A stretch of DNA of 64,000 nt from Lanius collurio (Eukaryota > Chordata > Aves > Passeriformes > Laniidae), in assembly GCA_020086605.1 (NCBI GenBank), contig JACBWW010000045.1:1691808-1755807 (forward strand), in the 5' to 3' direction. A program made the translations under genes and the position numbers. The notes beneath the pieces are model-generated. The model was not told the origin of the DNA, ran no database searches, and saw only the letters and a program-made list of their open reading frames with translations. Shown here one piece after another: positions 12,280 through 25,000 of the stretch (the first letter of the stretch is position 1; each line of letters starts with the position of its first letter).

Positions 12280-12740
12280 TGTGGGGTTCCATGGGTTCTG
12301 TGTGCTGGCCCTTCCTGGGCACAGCCTCGCAGCCGCTCGCTCGGGGGCACACGTGGGGGTTCAGCCCTGTCCTTGCTGTCTCTACCTCCCCACTGCTGCT
12401 CCCGGGGGCTGCAGGTTCGGCGTGTTCTCCTCCCCCCGGCCCTCTCTCACCGCCCTCGTGGTGTCACAGCCCCAGCACCGCCAGCACCCGCCCCGTGTCC
12501 GGCGTCGGGAGAAGAAAAGGGTCCCTGTTCCCTCTATGCTAATGGGGAAACGCCAGCTCGGCGGGAGCTGCGCCCTTCCCAGCCTCGGGAAATGCCTGTG
12601 CACAGCAGCAAGTGGAAAATCCCCGTGTACCGCCGGCTCGGGGCTGGGCTGGCCGAGGGGAGCCCCCCGCTCACACCCCTGCGCACACCCCGCGGCTCCA
12701 GCCCGGGAGCGCTGCCAGAGGGGGCTGCTGTGGCTGCGGG
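12280..12740. promoter_or_regulatory. CpG-rich block upstream of STARD8
   Basis: This block is visibly richer in G+C and CpG than its flanks, about 3.3 kb upstream of STARD8 exon 1. No exon was identified in it. It could be a promoter or enhancer, or simply GC-rich intergenic DNA. Confidence 0.3.
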
Positions 12741-13655
12741 GACACAGCCTGAGCTGTCACTGATCCTGTGCAACAGCCGGGACAGCAATAGCTCATCAGT
12801 GCACAGAAATAGCTCCGGCCGTGGGGACATGGCATCCTCCAGGGAATGACCTGTTGAGGGAAGGGGCTGTACCTGTCTTCCAAAATTACCTGCCCTGTCT
12901 CATGACTTTCAGAGAATGTGGGATGTGTGTGGCACTGCTGGGGCTGGTTGGTGACATCCTGGTGTCCATCTCAGCTCCAGGCACTGAGGGCAGCAGTGGG
13001 AAGCTCTTAGTGAATGTGTACAGGGTGAAGTTTTCCTTAGAATCAGCCTCTTAAAATTAACTCAAGTTTGAAATGGGTTTTCGCATGGATATGAGGAGGA
13101 TAGTGATACACACACATATTTATATATAGAATGAATGGACATTTCTTTTGCTTTTCCTGTAGCTTGTCTGTGGAATGGGTACATTAGGATTTTTGGGAAG
13201 AGCCAAATGCAGCAGTGGGGTTACTGCACCACTCAGCAGAAATACCCATTTGGTGAGCACAGCTCCTGCCACTTCCCCACAGATCCAGTCCCCAGGAGCT
13301 AATTCTGCGGAGGATAGTGTCCTGGCACGCTGAGGAGGGATCCAAGATGTAGCATTACTGGAATGCTTTTGGGATGACCGGGTAGGAAGAAGCTACACAA
13401 GTATGCAGAAACCGCTGTGGTTTGTCTCCCAGGCCTGGGAAGGAGACAGCCTGCTTCTATTTGTGCTAGCTTGGCTCTTTTGGCTTTTGGAGGAAGTGGG
13501 AGAAGAACCCAATGCCACTGGAGTGAGCAGGGGCAATTCTCAGGGTCCTGGCAGGGTTATGGCTGAAGCAGGAGGGCTGCTTCCCTGTCTGCAGGGGCTT
13601 GCCTGGTTTGGGGCAGGACAGAGACACCTCCCTCAGTCTGTCCTGACAGCCTGGT

Positions 13656-13717
13656 GTATGGATGGACAGACGGACAGATGGACAGATGTGCTCACAGATG
13701 GATGGTTGGTTGGATGT
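13656..13717. repeat. Imperfect tetranucleotide repeat (GACA/GATG)
   Basis: Interleaved GGACAGAC and GATGGATG-type units over about 60 bases form a degenerate microsatellite. Confidence 0.75.
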
Positions 13718-15341
13718 CTTTCTGCCTTCCAGTGTGCTGCCTGTGCCAGCTGGAGCAGGCAGGTGCCTGTCCTGCTTCAGAACAATGCACAGTGCTGAAG
13801 GGTGAGCCCCTGATGGGAATAAGAGTCCAGTGCCACCAAGCCTGGCAGTGCCACCCTCTCTGAAGGGACAGCCCCTCCCGTGAGAGCTGCCTTCAGCCCC
13901 AGCCCAGGCCCAGATGCCCCAGAGCCTATAGAAGCATTGAAGAGTCTCCTTGCACCGCCCAGAATGACGATGGCAGAGCCTTTCACAGGACCCTGTGCTG
14001 GCAGTGCCCTTCTGTGTCCTGGCCACGGTGGTGGTCCCCCGGCAGCCTCAGCCCTATGACAGCAATGCCCAGTGAGCTGAATGGGGATGTCTGGCAGTGG
14101 GCAGTGCCCCAGATGCCATCTACCCTGCAGGGGACTTTTTGCAAGTCCTTGGGGTAAAAAGTGCAGCCCTTGAGGCAGCAGTGGGTGAGATACGGAGGGT
14201 GGGCAGCTGTCGGGCAGCAGCATTGGGCTTTAAATCCTTCGGGGAAAATCCTCGCTAGGAGAGGTGATCCTGGTGGGCAATGTGCCCATAGAGGTGGGAC
14301 TGTCTTCCCAGCCCCGGGTTTTTAAAGGAAGAGAAAAGGGATGTACAAAGCTTGTGCTGTGCCTTGGTGTCCCCAGCCCTGCTGCACTGGCCCAGTAAGA
14401 CCAGTAACACAGGGGACAGGGTGAGTAGCTGCAGCTGGTGCCAAGGCTGGGAGCGGTGCCAAAGCCCGCTGAGGAATGAGTGAGGGGGAGATGGACGGAG
14501 GCAGCTGGAGCCGGCGCCGGGATGCTGCCTGTGAGCTGCTGCTGGGGCCATGGCGGGGCCGTGCCGGGCCATGGCAGAGCTGTGCTGGTGCCACCAGGGC
14601 AGTGCTGCCAACCCAGGGCTCTGGGTGCTGGTCATGTCTGCTGGATGCTGCAGTGTTGGCAGTGCCTCATGCCATCCTCTCCAGGCAGGGGCATCTGCTC
14701 CAGCTCCACTGTGCCATGGCCTTCCGTGCTTTTGTCTTTGCCTTATTCCCCTTATCCTTATGCTTTGGGGCCCCAGCACCCTGTCCAGGCCCGCCCTGCC
14801 TGACACGTGGCACTGGGCACAGCTGCCACAGGCACCAGCTGCTGGGGGTTGGGTACAGACGTGTCACATCCCAAACAGAACCATTGTGCTCTGGCTCATG
14901 TTCCTGCCTGCAGGTCCTGTCAGAGTGGAGCTGACACCAACCCGAGATGGGCGGTGGGAAGGAGTCATGCCACTGGAGGGCCTGATGCCAGTCCAGGGTG
15001 GGTGACAGCCACCAAGGGTCCTGTGGGAGCAGGACTGAGCTCAGGCATTGCTGTGGATCTGCTTGCCCTTGCTCCTTCCAAACTGCTGACACAAATCACC
15101 AGTTTGTGGGATGTCCTTATGTGCCTGCAAGAAGAATCCTGGTCCGAGGGGCTGGCACAAATGTTTGTAAAGTGACCTTTTATTGTGGTGCTTGTGAACG
15201 AATGATGTTTGCAGAAGGCAGATAAGGAGCTGTGAACAGCTGGAGTGAAGGGCTCAGCTGTATTTGATGGCTGGGGGGATTCCTCTGTGTTGTTCTCCCC
15301 GCTGGGGTCCCACCAGCAGGCTGGCCCTGGTTGCCCCTGCT

Positions 15342-15415
15342 CTGTGGTGAGGGTGCTTGTGGTGAGCCTGGGTGCCCGTGGTGAGCTTGGGTGTCCTTGT
15401 GCCCGCGGTGAGGCC
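15342..15415. repeat. Short imperfect minisatellite, ~19-20 bp unit
   Basis: Three to four degenerate copies of a unit like ggtgagcctgggtgcccgt occur in tandem, just upstream of the STARD8 CpG island. Confidence 0.65.
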
Positions 15416-15479
15416 AGCAGCACCTGAGCACCCAGGGATGGGTACACCTTGTGTACATCATGGCTGGGTTCCCCTTGTG

Positions 15480-16030
15480 CCTCGCAGAGGAGAGCGCCGG
15501 GAGCTGCCAGTCAGCTTGGGCAGGACCGGAGTGACAATCTGAACCGTCCAGGGTTTGGGTTTCTAACGCCCTACGTGTGCCTTTGACAGCCAAACTCCCC
15601 CTTCTCCTCCTCTGGAGTGTCGGCCGCCCCTCGCCCCTTCCCACTGCCCGGGAGTGGGAGCAGCTCGGTGCGTTCCAGGCAGGAAGGAAAGCCTGGAGCT
15701 GTTTAAAACTCGCAATCTTCAGGGAATTTCGATCGCGTCCAAGCCCGTTCCCAACCAACTGAATAGCGGTGCAGGGTTTGAATGCTGGCCCGCCTCCGCG
15801 GCTGCCTGCTGCTCCTCCCTCCGCCCGGCCGCTCTGCCGGCACTGGGCTCTGCCCGGCTCCGCTGCCGCAGCGCTGCCATGGGGGTGCCGCGGGGGGCTC
15901 TGCCCGCGGCCGGGGGCAGCGCCGCGCTCTAGGGGGGTCTGCCGGGCCCCCGCCCGCACATCATGCCCTTGCTGGATTTCTTCTGGGCTTGCTTCAAAAG
16001 AGCCAAGGTAAGGGAGCGCTGTTCCATGGT
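15480..16030 (+). promoter_or_regulatory. STARD8: CpG island at STARD8 exon 1
   Basis: The region is dense in CpG and GC boxes, and the first coding exon lies at its 3' end. This is the usual arrangement for a TATA-less vertebrate promoter and 5' UTR. The transcription start cannot be placed from sequence alone. Confidence 0.65.
15963..16007 (+). CDS. STARD8: STARD8 exon 1, N terminus
   Basis: It encodes MPLLDFFWACFKRAK and ends in phase 0 at AAG|gtaagg. The ATG has A at -3. The MPLLD..FW.CF start resembles the N terminus I recall for long STARD8. It uses the adjacent CpG island as its likely promoter. The start at this position makes Met81 fall exactly where the human 80-residue length difference predicts. 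Confidence 0.88.
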
Positions 16031-19000
16031 GTCCGTCCCTGACACCCTCCTCTTTCAGGAGAAGCCTCTGGAAGGGGCTCTGGGGAGGCGTCCCTGGGGG
16101 GGCTCAGCTCGCTCACGGTGTCGACGGCTACTCTGAGGGTGTCGTGCCCGTGCCCGACGGGCATGGGAGAGGTTTTAGTTTCGGCTGGGCCATGTGTGGG
16201 TGCGTTGGCCCCTGTGCCCTAAGCTCGCCCGCTGCCCTTTACTGGGTCACCGTGTCCCGGCACGGGCAACCCTGGGCGAGCAGGCTGCTGTGCCCGGTGA
16301 GCGCGGCGCTGGGCTCAGTGTGTGTGTGCACCCTCAGCCCCCCGAGGTGGTCAGCACATGCCAAAAGGGTGCTGTTGTGCCTGCTTGCATGGTGTGGCCA
16401 GGCTGGGACATCCTTCCAAACCCAGAGGCTCAGGTCATGTCTGGCCTAGCTGTGGGACCACAGCCGACCTGGAGGGTCAGAGCACCTGTGAGCAGGATGA
16501 CAAAGGAGCAGCAAGACCAAGGGCCCCCAGTTTTTCATTTCCTGCAGCAGCAGTTCTCATGGCGTGGCATCTGAGATTTTTCATTAGGGTTTAATTCTTC
16601 ATCTGTCACCTTAATAAGCAGTGATTCTCCCTGCCTGCTCCTGATCAGTGTTGGTTTATTGTGTCCCAGCCCATGCAGTGTAGCGGGAGGGGAGGGGAGC
16701 TGGGGAGATTGTGAGGGTATGGTTAGTGTGAATTTTGGGAGTTTCAGATTGGGAAAAGCGGTAAAATCCCCTCACAGGCAGTGCTGTACACCAGGCTGTG
16801 CTGGGTGAGTGGATCTCCTACAGTGAAATGGATGTGGAATGCACACTGTCCCCCGGGCTTTCAGTGCAATGCTTAAAATAGTTGAGTCTAAAAATGACAT
16901 TTGTGAAATTCATTGGTAATATTAGTGGCTGTCTTGTCCCTGCTGTCTCGTCCCCGCTGTCTCTGGAGAGCTCAGCTGTCCTCATTAACCCTGCTCGTCC
17001 CTGCGTGCTGTGTGTTGGCATTGCCATCGTACTGGTGGTGGCATGGAGATGGACACCAGGTCCTGCGTTGCCATTGCACTACAGAGCTGCAGCTTGGGAT
17101 GGCTTCAGCCTGCCTGGCCTGGGGCTCTGGTGCCCGTGGGTTTCAGCCTCCATGGAAGCACCTGACTGACCACTGTTTTCAGCCCATCTCTGGCCCAAAA
17201 TGGGGTCCAGTGGCTCAGCTGGCCAGGGCACCATCCTTCTGCTTGCCTTCAGTGGACACCAGTGGGGCTGAGTCTTCTGCTTCAGCCTGGCCTTGCTCTC
17301 CTCCCCATGCCAGCGTTGCTCAGCTGCTCACCATGAACCGGCGAGGAATTCTCACCTTCCTCACTGAGGAATTGCTTGAAGAGGGAGAAACGTGCTGGGC
17401 TCTGTCTGGGATTAAAGCTTTCCAGGTTAAATGAGGTGGATCTGTGGCTGGTGGAAGATTTTGTGGGAAAAGGAAGGTATGGGAACAGATTGGGCAATGC
17501 CAGAGGATCCAGAGGAGCTGAGTGATCTCCCCTGAAGACATGGGCATGGTGTGAGGTGGCAGCGATGACTCTGGCCCTGGTGGTGGCACCCCTCAGGCAG
17601 GTGGTGCTGTGGGAAGCACAGCAGCAGGGACATGGTTAAGCCTGTCTTCCCTGGGTCAGCCTCAGCCCTGCTGCCCCGGCAGGAAGAGGGGTCCCGGGGG
17701 TCCGTGGGAAAGTCCGGCTCAGCAGCGCGGCGCATTCCTGCAGTGATCCCGCCGGCACCTCTGGCTCCTTCGCGGGGCCGTGGCACTGGAGGGGCTCATC
17801 TGCACCCAGAGAGAGACTGGGGAGCATCTCAGGCTCTGTGCTCACCCCAGGACCGGAATTGGGGACCTTCTGCCGCTCCTCCACCTTTGCAAATTGCTGC
17901 TGTGTCCCAAGTGCTGCCGAGGCTCTGCTGCTGTGAACCCCATTTCTTGTGGTTTCCCTTGGCAGCTGGGGTGGAGGGTGCCTGCTGGGCACACCATGTT
18001 TGCCCAGTGCTCAGGGTCCTTGGGACTGGCGATGGTGTTTTCACCATGATGCCCTTGGGAGAAGCCTTTGCCAGGGCCCTGCTTGTCCTGTGGCTGGAGC
18101 AGCATTGCTGGTCCCAGCTCCAGAGCAGCACTGCTGGTCTCAGGTCACCTCTGGACAGAGGGGAGGCTGGAGCAGGGACCAAGCCCAGATGTGAGGGGTA
18201 GCATTCCACAAATGTGAGAATCAAAATGATTTTAAAAATTATTTCTGTTTTTTTTTTTCTTTGTTTTTTTTTTTTACAGAAATTCACATTGCTAGAAGAT
18301 AAAAAAGATGCAGGTAAGCTGCAGCAACATTTTTTTGGGCTGAAGTGCCCTTGCTGTGGGGTGGGCAGGGGTCACGGGAAGAGGAATGTCCCCTTGCTGG
18401 TTTCTTCTGCCAGCAGTGTGATTTTCCCCCAAAACTGTTATTTTCAAGGGGTTATATTTGCAAAGGGGCTTTAGTTCATTTGCAGTTTATCTTGTCTTTG
18501 TGGTGAACAGCTTTGTGCTCAGCAGTTAATCTCATGGGGAGCTCAAGAGCCTTGGCACTGCAGTGCCATGGGCAGGAAGGTCACCCCTGCCTCGGAGCCC
18601 CTCGGCTTTGTGTGACTGGAGTGTCTCAGCTGTGACTGTGGGACAGGAGTGACTCACAGTGCAGCTCCAGGCTGGTCCATGGGGATTGTGCACGGCTGCT
18701 GCTGCCCTGATCAAACCTCTGCCGAGGTGGGGGCAGAGGCTGGGGGTTGGGGCTGCTCTGCTGTGAGGGGTTCGTGGGTGCTGGGGAGGCTGGTGGTGGT
18801 CTGTGGGAGGAAGAGGAGGAGGGGGAGTGTGTGTGTGCCAGCAGGGCCAGGAACCAGGCATGGGGACGGGGCTGTTGTGGGGGGGGTAGAGGTCCCACCT
18901 TTGCCATCCCACTGGTCAGTACTCTGGGGGTCTTTGTGCATGACACCCCCAGAGTCAAACCTGTCCTGTCCTACACAGGGCAGCCCATGGCCATTGTCAC

Positions 19001-22000
19001 TGGTAGCCCTGGAAGTAGAGGGACCTGGAGCTGGGGTGGCTCTGCTGCTTTGGGCACAGGGCTTAGGACAGGCCCCATGGATGGCGGCTCCAGGGCCAGA
19101 GGTGGGGGGAGTGGGGCTGCCCACACTGCTGGCTGGAGCCTTGGCACCATGAAAAGGGAAACCCACTGTGCAGGGAGCCCATGGGATGTGCCTGGGCATC
19201 TCCAGGCAGTTCCCTGCCTGAAGGGTGATGCACTGAGGGCCTCTTGTTTTCATGCATGTAAGGGTGAGGTGAGCTCTGAGTCTGGCCAGCGAGAGCCCAG
19301 AGCACAGGAGAGCTCTGGGTAACAAAAGGTGCTTTGTGAGAGAGCCCCAGAGGTATCTTGGGTGGTCTCTGGCCCTTGAATGGGAGAGATTAAGAACATA
19401 AATGTCAAGAGCTTGTTAAAAAGAGTTAAAGAGCCCTGTGGAACGGAAGGCGCAGGGAAGACTCCTGTGGATCACACTGTGACTGAGATTTTGGGGCAGA
19501 GAACGTTTGTAGGTGTTTTCCCCTTGGTCATAACTGCCTATGGAATCCGGGTCTCTCCTGGTGAAGGCTCAATGACACTCACATGACCCCAGCTGACACT
19601 TGCCTGTCACATGTCCCTGTCCCAGCTCTGGCTGCTGGAGGGATGCTGAGTGGCCAGGGGCTCTGGGGGCAGGAGGAGCAGGAGCCTCATGTCCCGAGCA
19701 GGAGCCTCGTGTCTGGAGCAGCTGTACAGTTCCTCCCTGTGGGATTTGTCACCTGTAACTCGATGTGATGATGGGGTTGTAGTGGCTCCTAGTGTCACTG
19801 TGACCTGCAGCAGCATGGTGCCTGGGTCAGGCTGGAGCTCCCCCTTTCCCATGGATTACACTGGACAAGGAGCAAGCCTGCGGGGGGGTTGTGCCCTCCA
19901 CTGGGAAGGGGCTAAGGCAGGTGCCTGCTGTCCTCTTCACTCATTGTCCTCAGAAGGTGCTCAGACAATGGGGGCTTTCAGGCCGTGGGCTTGGGGGACA
20001 CCATTCCCTTCCCTTACGATGATTTTCAGTCTCTTTGGATGGGTGGCATGAGGACCATGGCTCCTGACACAGTGGCATGAGGTGGGGTGGAGTTGGTTCT
20101 GGTTTATCCCAGTAGCTCTTGGCAAAGTGTCTCTTCCACCAATTCCCGGAGCTTGCCTCTTATTTCTCCCCCCACCCAGCACTGCTGCTCTCCCAGCACA
20201 CCTGGCAAACTCCCTGAGCTGCTTTCTGGCCATGGACAGACCCATTCCCAGCCCCCTGTTTGGAGCCATGGCTGTGGAACACCGGCTGGGTGAGGTCACT
20301 ATGGCTTCCCACTGGCATTAAAGTACCTGGGTATGCCATGGCAGCTCCTGCAGCAGTGATGCTGGAAAACAACTTGGATTTCATCTGCCTTCTTGGAGGT
20401 GATGTTTGAGCTGTGGAGCACTTGAGTCCCCACTCTCATTCCCGCTGTCCTGCCCTGCAGGAAGACCTACCCTGGCCCACCTGCAATCCCCTTGGGCAGC
20501 ACCTTTGTCTGAGTGAGGCACAAAGCCCCTGCACAGCCCCAAACCTAACCACTGGGACAGTACCAGCTGGGTCGGGTTTGCATGGATTTCCTAACCCTCT
20601 GCTTCCTCTCCAGCATTCACTTCCCGTGTATTGTTCTGGACTGAGCAGAAAGGAAAAGCTTGAAGAAAGAAAAGGCTCACAGCCTGGCCATGCACCTGAA
20701 AACTGCATCCTCAGAATAAATTCCTACCAGCAGCAGCACCAGGCCCCTCCAAAAGGGATTGGGAGGTGCTCTGCCCATGTCATGGAGCAGTGGCTCCTCT
20801 TGCTGCTAAAGGAGAGGGACAGAGTTGGTGGCTCCTGCCAGCACAGCCAGACAGTGGTGACATTGCAGCGTTTCAGGGTGGGCTGCTGCGGCTGGATGTG
20901 GTGAACTAAAAGGGCAAAGCAGCACGAAGGACTCGGCTGAACTTTTGCCCCTGCATGAAATAATAAGGTTGTATTTACCCAGCATCTGGATTACTGAAAA
21001 TAACCTGCTAAATTTAGCTGTTGTTGATGTGTTGTCACAGCTGAGCTGTTCTCTCCTCGCACAAAAATCTCCTGCACTGACTTGGTGGGTTTGTGGCCTG
21101 AGCACGAGGCCCCCGTTCCTCACCCGACCTGAGCCCCTTTGTGTGGTTCCCTGGGTTTTGGGGGAGAAACAGAGACTGGGATCTGGTTTTGTCATTGTCT
21201 GAATGTATTGGAAGGGAGAGGGGCCAGGGGCTGGTAGGGGCTGCACTGGGATCTGTGGGTGTGCAGAAACCAGCGCTGCTGCCCTCGGCATCGGGGCCAT
21301 GCTCTGGCATCAGAGCCAGGGAGATCAGAGGGGACCCATGGAGTGAGTGTGACACTGGATGTGGCAGCAGGGACCACTCTGGGCTGTCGTTGAGAAACTG
21401 CTGCTCTTACAGAGTGGAAAAGGCAGTCATGGGGTTGGGTGTGGGTCAGAGAGGTGGGAAGCAGAAAAGCTGAACCGAATGTGATTATTTGTGGTTTTGG
21501 TGGGACATGTGATGAGGGGATTCTGTGCTGCTGCTTCCTCTTCCTCTTCCCTTCCCTCTTGGGTTCAAGCTTGGTTGGTAAATCACCAGTTCTTGTCCTT
21601 GTGCTCCTCTGCCTGTAAAATTTGTGTAGCTCTGACCCCCTGATGACTGCTGCAGCGACAGAGCCCCCTCCCCCAGCTCAGCTCCTTCCTTCTGGGCTTT
21701 AATTCCGGGGCTGGAAGTTTTCCCGTTTCCTGTAGCTAACAAAATACAGATTCCCCCCTCTGGACAGCAGGATCTGCTCACAGGTTGGGGGATTTTCTTT
21801 GAAGGCCAGAAGGGAAGAGCCTGGGTTAGGGAGAAGGTTTTTCTTGTGTTGATGAGCTGCAGAGCACATGGGAAGTGCAGGGAATGAGCTGGGAAAAGGC
21901 CCCTTTAGCTACCTCGTGCCCTGAGTGTCGCCAAGTTTTTCCCATGGCAGCAAGGAGTGATTGAGATTGACTGGAAAGTAACTGCAGGCAGGAAAGTACA

Positions 22001-25000
22001 TTTCTCTCTGCATCTTCGTGTGGTTTTCATGAGACTGAAAGGATCAAGAGAGAAGTTCTGAGTGTGGTAATTTCCCTGAAATTACGATGAGAAAATACAC
22101 TGAAAACTGGCAGAAAGGTTTGGCTGGGCGATGTTTTTTCTTTGGTCAGAACTCTGACATGCAAATTGCCTTAACTTGCACAGGAAGGTAATGTTTTCTG
22201 TGCCTGAAGTAGCCCTTCTGTCCTTCTGGGCAGAAGCCGGTGCAAAGGGAGCAGGCATGGGGCTGTGGGAGCCTCCTGGGGCTGTGTGATGCTCAAGGGA
22301 GTTTGTTTTCAAAGCCTGAGAGGTCAGATGGGGAAAAAGCAGTGTGAGGTGTTGGCAGGCCAGTCTGATCACGTTAATTCCTCCTCCTCTTAATGAAGAG
22401 CCCCTGCGTCGTGCCCGGCGCGTCCGCAGGGCTTTGAACACCCGCCCGCCCGCGGGAGCGGAGGCGGGAGCGAGCGCGCCCAGGCGTGGGGTGGCACTGC
22501 AGCGGGGGTGACTCAGTTCTGGGAGGATGCAGGTGGGACACGTGGCTCAGCATCACCTTCACCTGGGCCCCTGGCGATGCCCGGCCCCGGGGGAAGGGGC
22601 TGAGCGGGGTCCCAGGGATGCTGCAGGACCCGGCCGGAGGGAGCGTCTCCCGGGGCGAGCGGCTTCCTCGGTCGGAGGCGCGGCCGGGGAGGCTCCGCCG
22701 GGGGTGCGGGCAAGGGCGGAAGGGGAGCGGGCGTTCCCCGGGAGCGGCCCCGGTCCCGTGCCGGCATCCCGGCGGGGGAGGAGCCGCCGCTCTCGCCCGT
22801 CCCGCCGGAGCGCAGCGATGGGTCGCCGGGACGGGGCCGGGGTCGCGGCTCCGCGCCGGTGCCCCGGGCGCTCCCTGGGGCTGAGGCTCCGCCGCGCCGC
22901 GGCCGCGGCTCCGTGCGGGGCGGGACGGCGCGGGCGGGCAGGTGAGTGCGGGGCCCGGGACTGCGAGCAGCCCGGTGCGGGGCGGCGCCGAGAGCGGGGA
23001 CGTCGCGTTTGCTGCACAGCGAGGCGAGGGACGGGGGGTTGGCGCAGGGTGGGCTCCCTGCGTGTCAGTTCGGTGGATGAAAAGGGCAGAGCGCGGGCAG
23101 GGAACGTGGCTGAGGGGCTCAGGCTCTGCGTCCCTTCCAAATCCGAGCGATTTTGGTGGTGTTCTGGCTGGCTGTCCTGTCTGAGTGATCCCGGTTCCAA
23201 AACCGAGGGGGAGACTGCCCTGAGCCGACTGGTAAAGCAGATCCCCCGCTCGAGGGACCATCAGGTGAAAAGAACTTCCACTTTTCATTAAAAAAAGAGC
23301 ATTATTTTGTATTTGATAGTGTTTTAATGATGCTTGTATCAGTCATCTCGTCAAGGCTGTGAAAATGCTTAAGGAGCTTTTGTTCGTTTGGAACTCCAGT
23401 GCTAAACCTGGTTTGATGTGGCTTGTAAAGATGCCTGTGATAATAGGGTGTGGGTAATGATCTTGAAAGCCATTTATTTTGGGTTGTGTGAAGGAGGAAC
23501 TGCTGCTGCCTGGTTTCTCCATCGGCTGTGATGCTTAGCGAACAATTCCACCTCATACGTCCCAAGACCCATGTTGGAGACTCATTCCTTCTGCTGATAA
23601 ATGATCCCTTCAGGAATGGCCCAAAACATGCTGGGTGGACAGGGGTTATTCCTTAGGGAGGAGAAGATAAGCTTAGTATGTTGTTGGTGAGATGGAAGGG
23701 GAGTTCTCTGGAGATCTCCTGCTGCCGGACCCCATGCCAGTGATGTTGCCCATCTCAGTGCTGGCACATGGGGCAAGTTGTAGCCAGGGGCTGTTGGCCC
23801 CATGGATCAGGGGACAGAGTCCCTGCAGGGGACAGAAGGATCATCCACACGAGAGTAGGGAGCACACAGATCCTCTCCGGGGACTCCCGGAGGATCTGTG
23901 GTTGCTCCCAGGAGCCAGCCCTGTCAGGAAGATTTTCAAGAGATTGCTCAGCATCCTGTCTCTTTTCACTTGTGCTGGTAACCCCGTGCTTCCAAGGATG
24001 GACCAGAATGGAAACCCACATTCTTAGACTTGCAAAGCGCAGCCCTTATCTTTGTGACCACAGACTGCTCGTTTTGCCATGTACCCCATGAGCAGCCCTG
24101 CAGCACCGAGTCCCTCATGCCCCCAGTCACAGCCATGAAGCCACTGCCTCTGCCTGCTGCAGCCAGGTCCACGTCTGGGCTGGAGACTGGGGTCCTCACC
24201 CTCCCCTTGACGGGACTGGCTGGAGGCAGGACCAGCAGTAATAATCCCCCCACCCCCGATGTGGTGAGAGGAGGCTCTGACTCGAGTGGGTGAGGCAGGA
24301 ACAGTTGGATAATGGAGCTGGTTGCTCCTCACTTGCCAGTGTTTTGCCTTCCAGGAGCTGGGGGCTTTCTGCTCTGCTGTAGCAGTGGCCACATAATCTG
24401 GATTCCTCAGATAAATTCCTGCTGTTTCTTCTAGATCTGTGGCTGCTGTTTTAATTGCCCGGAGCTCTGAGCCAGACACAGGACCCTTGTTGCACAAACC
24501 TGGCTCTCATGAATGATGCTGTTGTGTGTGTGTCTCTGAGCTTCTCTTTTCCTCCCTCTCGCCCTCCTCCTTTGGAAGCCGGGGAATTCGGTGCTGGTGA
24601 GATCCCGCCTGCTGTTTTCATGCAGCTGGCAACACAGCTCCAGCTGCCATTTCGGGTATGCCAGTCGACCTCTTTCCCCTGATTCTCCTCTCATGAAGGA
24701 TATTGAAGCCATCCTCAACTTCTTGGCTGGAGCTGGTTTGCTCACTTCCCTCTGGTGTGAGGCTCGGTACTGAGGGCAGCGCTAAAACATCCATGTCATC
24801 CTGGAAGCTCCAGGTGGATGGGGCAGAGGTGGTTTCTGGGCTCTCTGTGCTGCAGATTCACTGTTTTCAGGGGTGTTTGGGATGCCCTGTGGGCCTGGGG
24901 CTCCTTGTGGGATTTGCTGTGATTGGAAGGGCTGCAGTGGGGCAGTGGCAGCACCTGGGTGCTGCTTTTAGGGCTGGGGATTGGGAAAAGCTAACAAGTG

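Larger units (their letters stand above)
8239..15479. other. Intergenic region upstream of STARD8 exon 1
   Basis: No gene is recognised. Short protein-like open stretches occur near 8,437-8,600, 8,982-9,047 and 9,290-9,541, but their phases do not chain cleanly with each other or with 7,732-8,238. A GC-rich, CpG-bearing block lies at about 12,280-12,740. Simple repeats lie at 10,645-10,680 (GTGA-rich) and 13,656-13,717 (GACA/GATG-rich). Confidence 0.5.

Noticed and set aside
15180..15959. 259-codon minus-strand open frame
   Set aside because: It lies in the STARD8 promoter CpG island and minisatellite, with low-complexity translation.
22374..23288. 304-codon minus-strand open frame and overlapping frames
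   Set aside because: The Pro/Arg/Ala-rich translation is typical of a CpG island, where stop codons are rare. There is no domain or splice logic on this strand.
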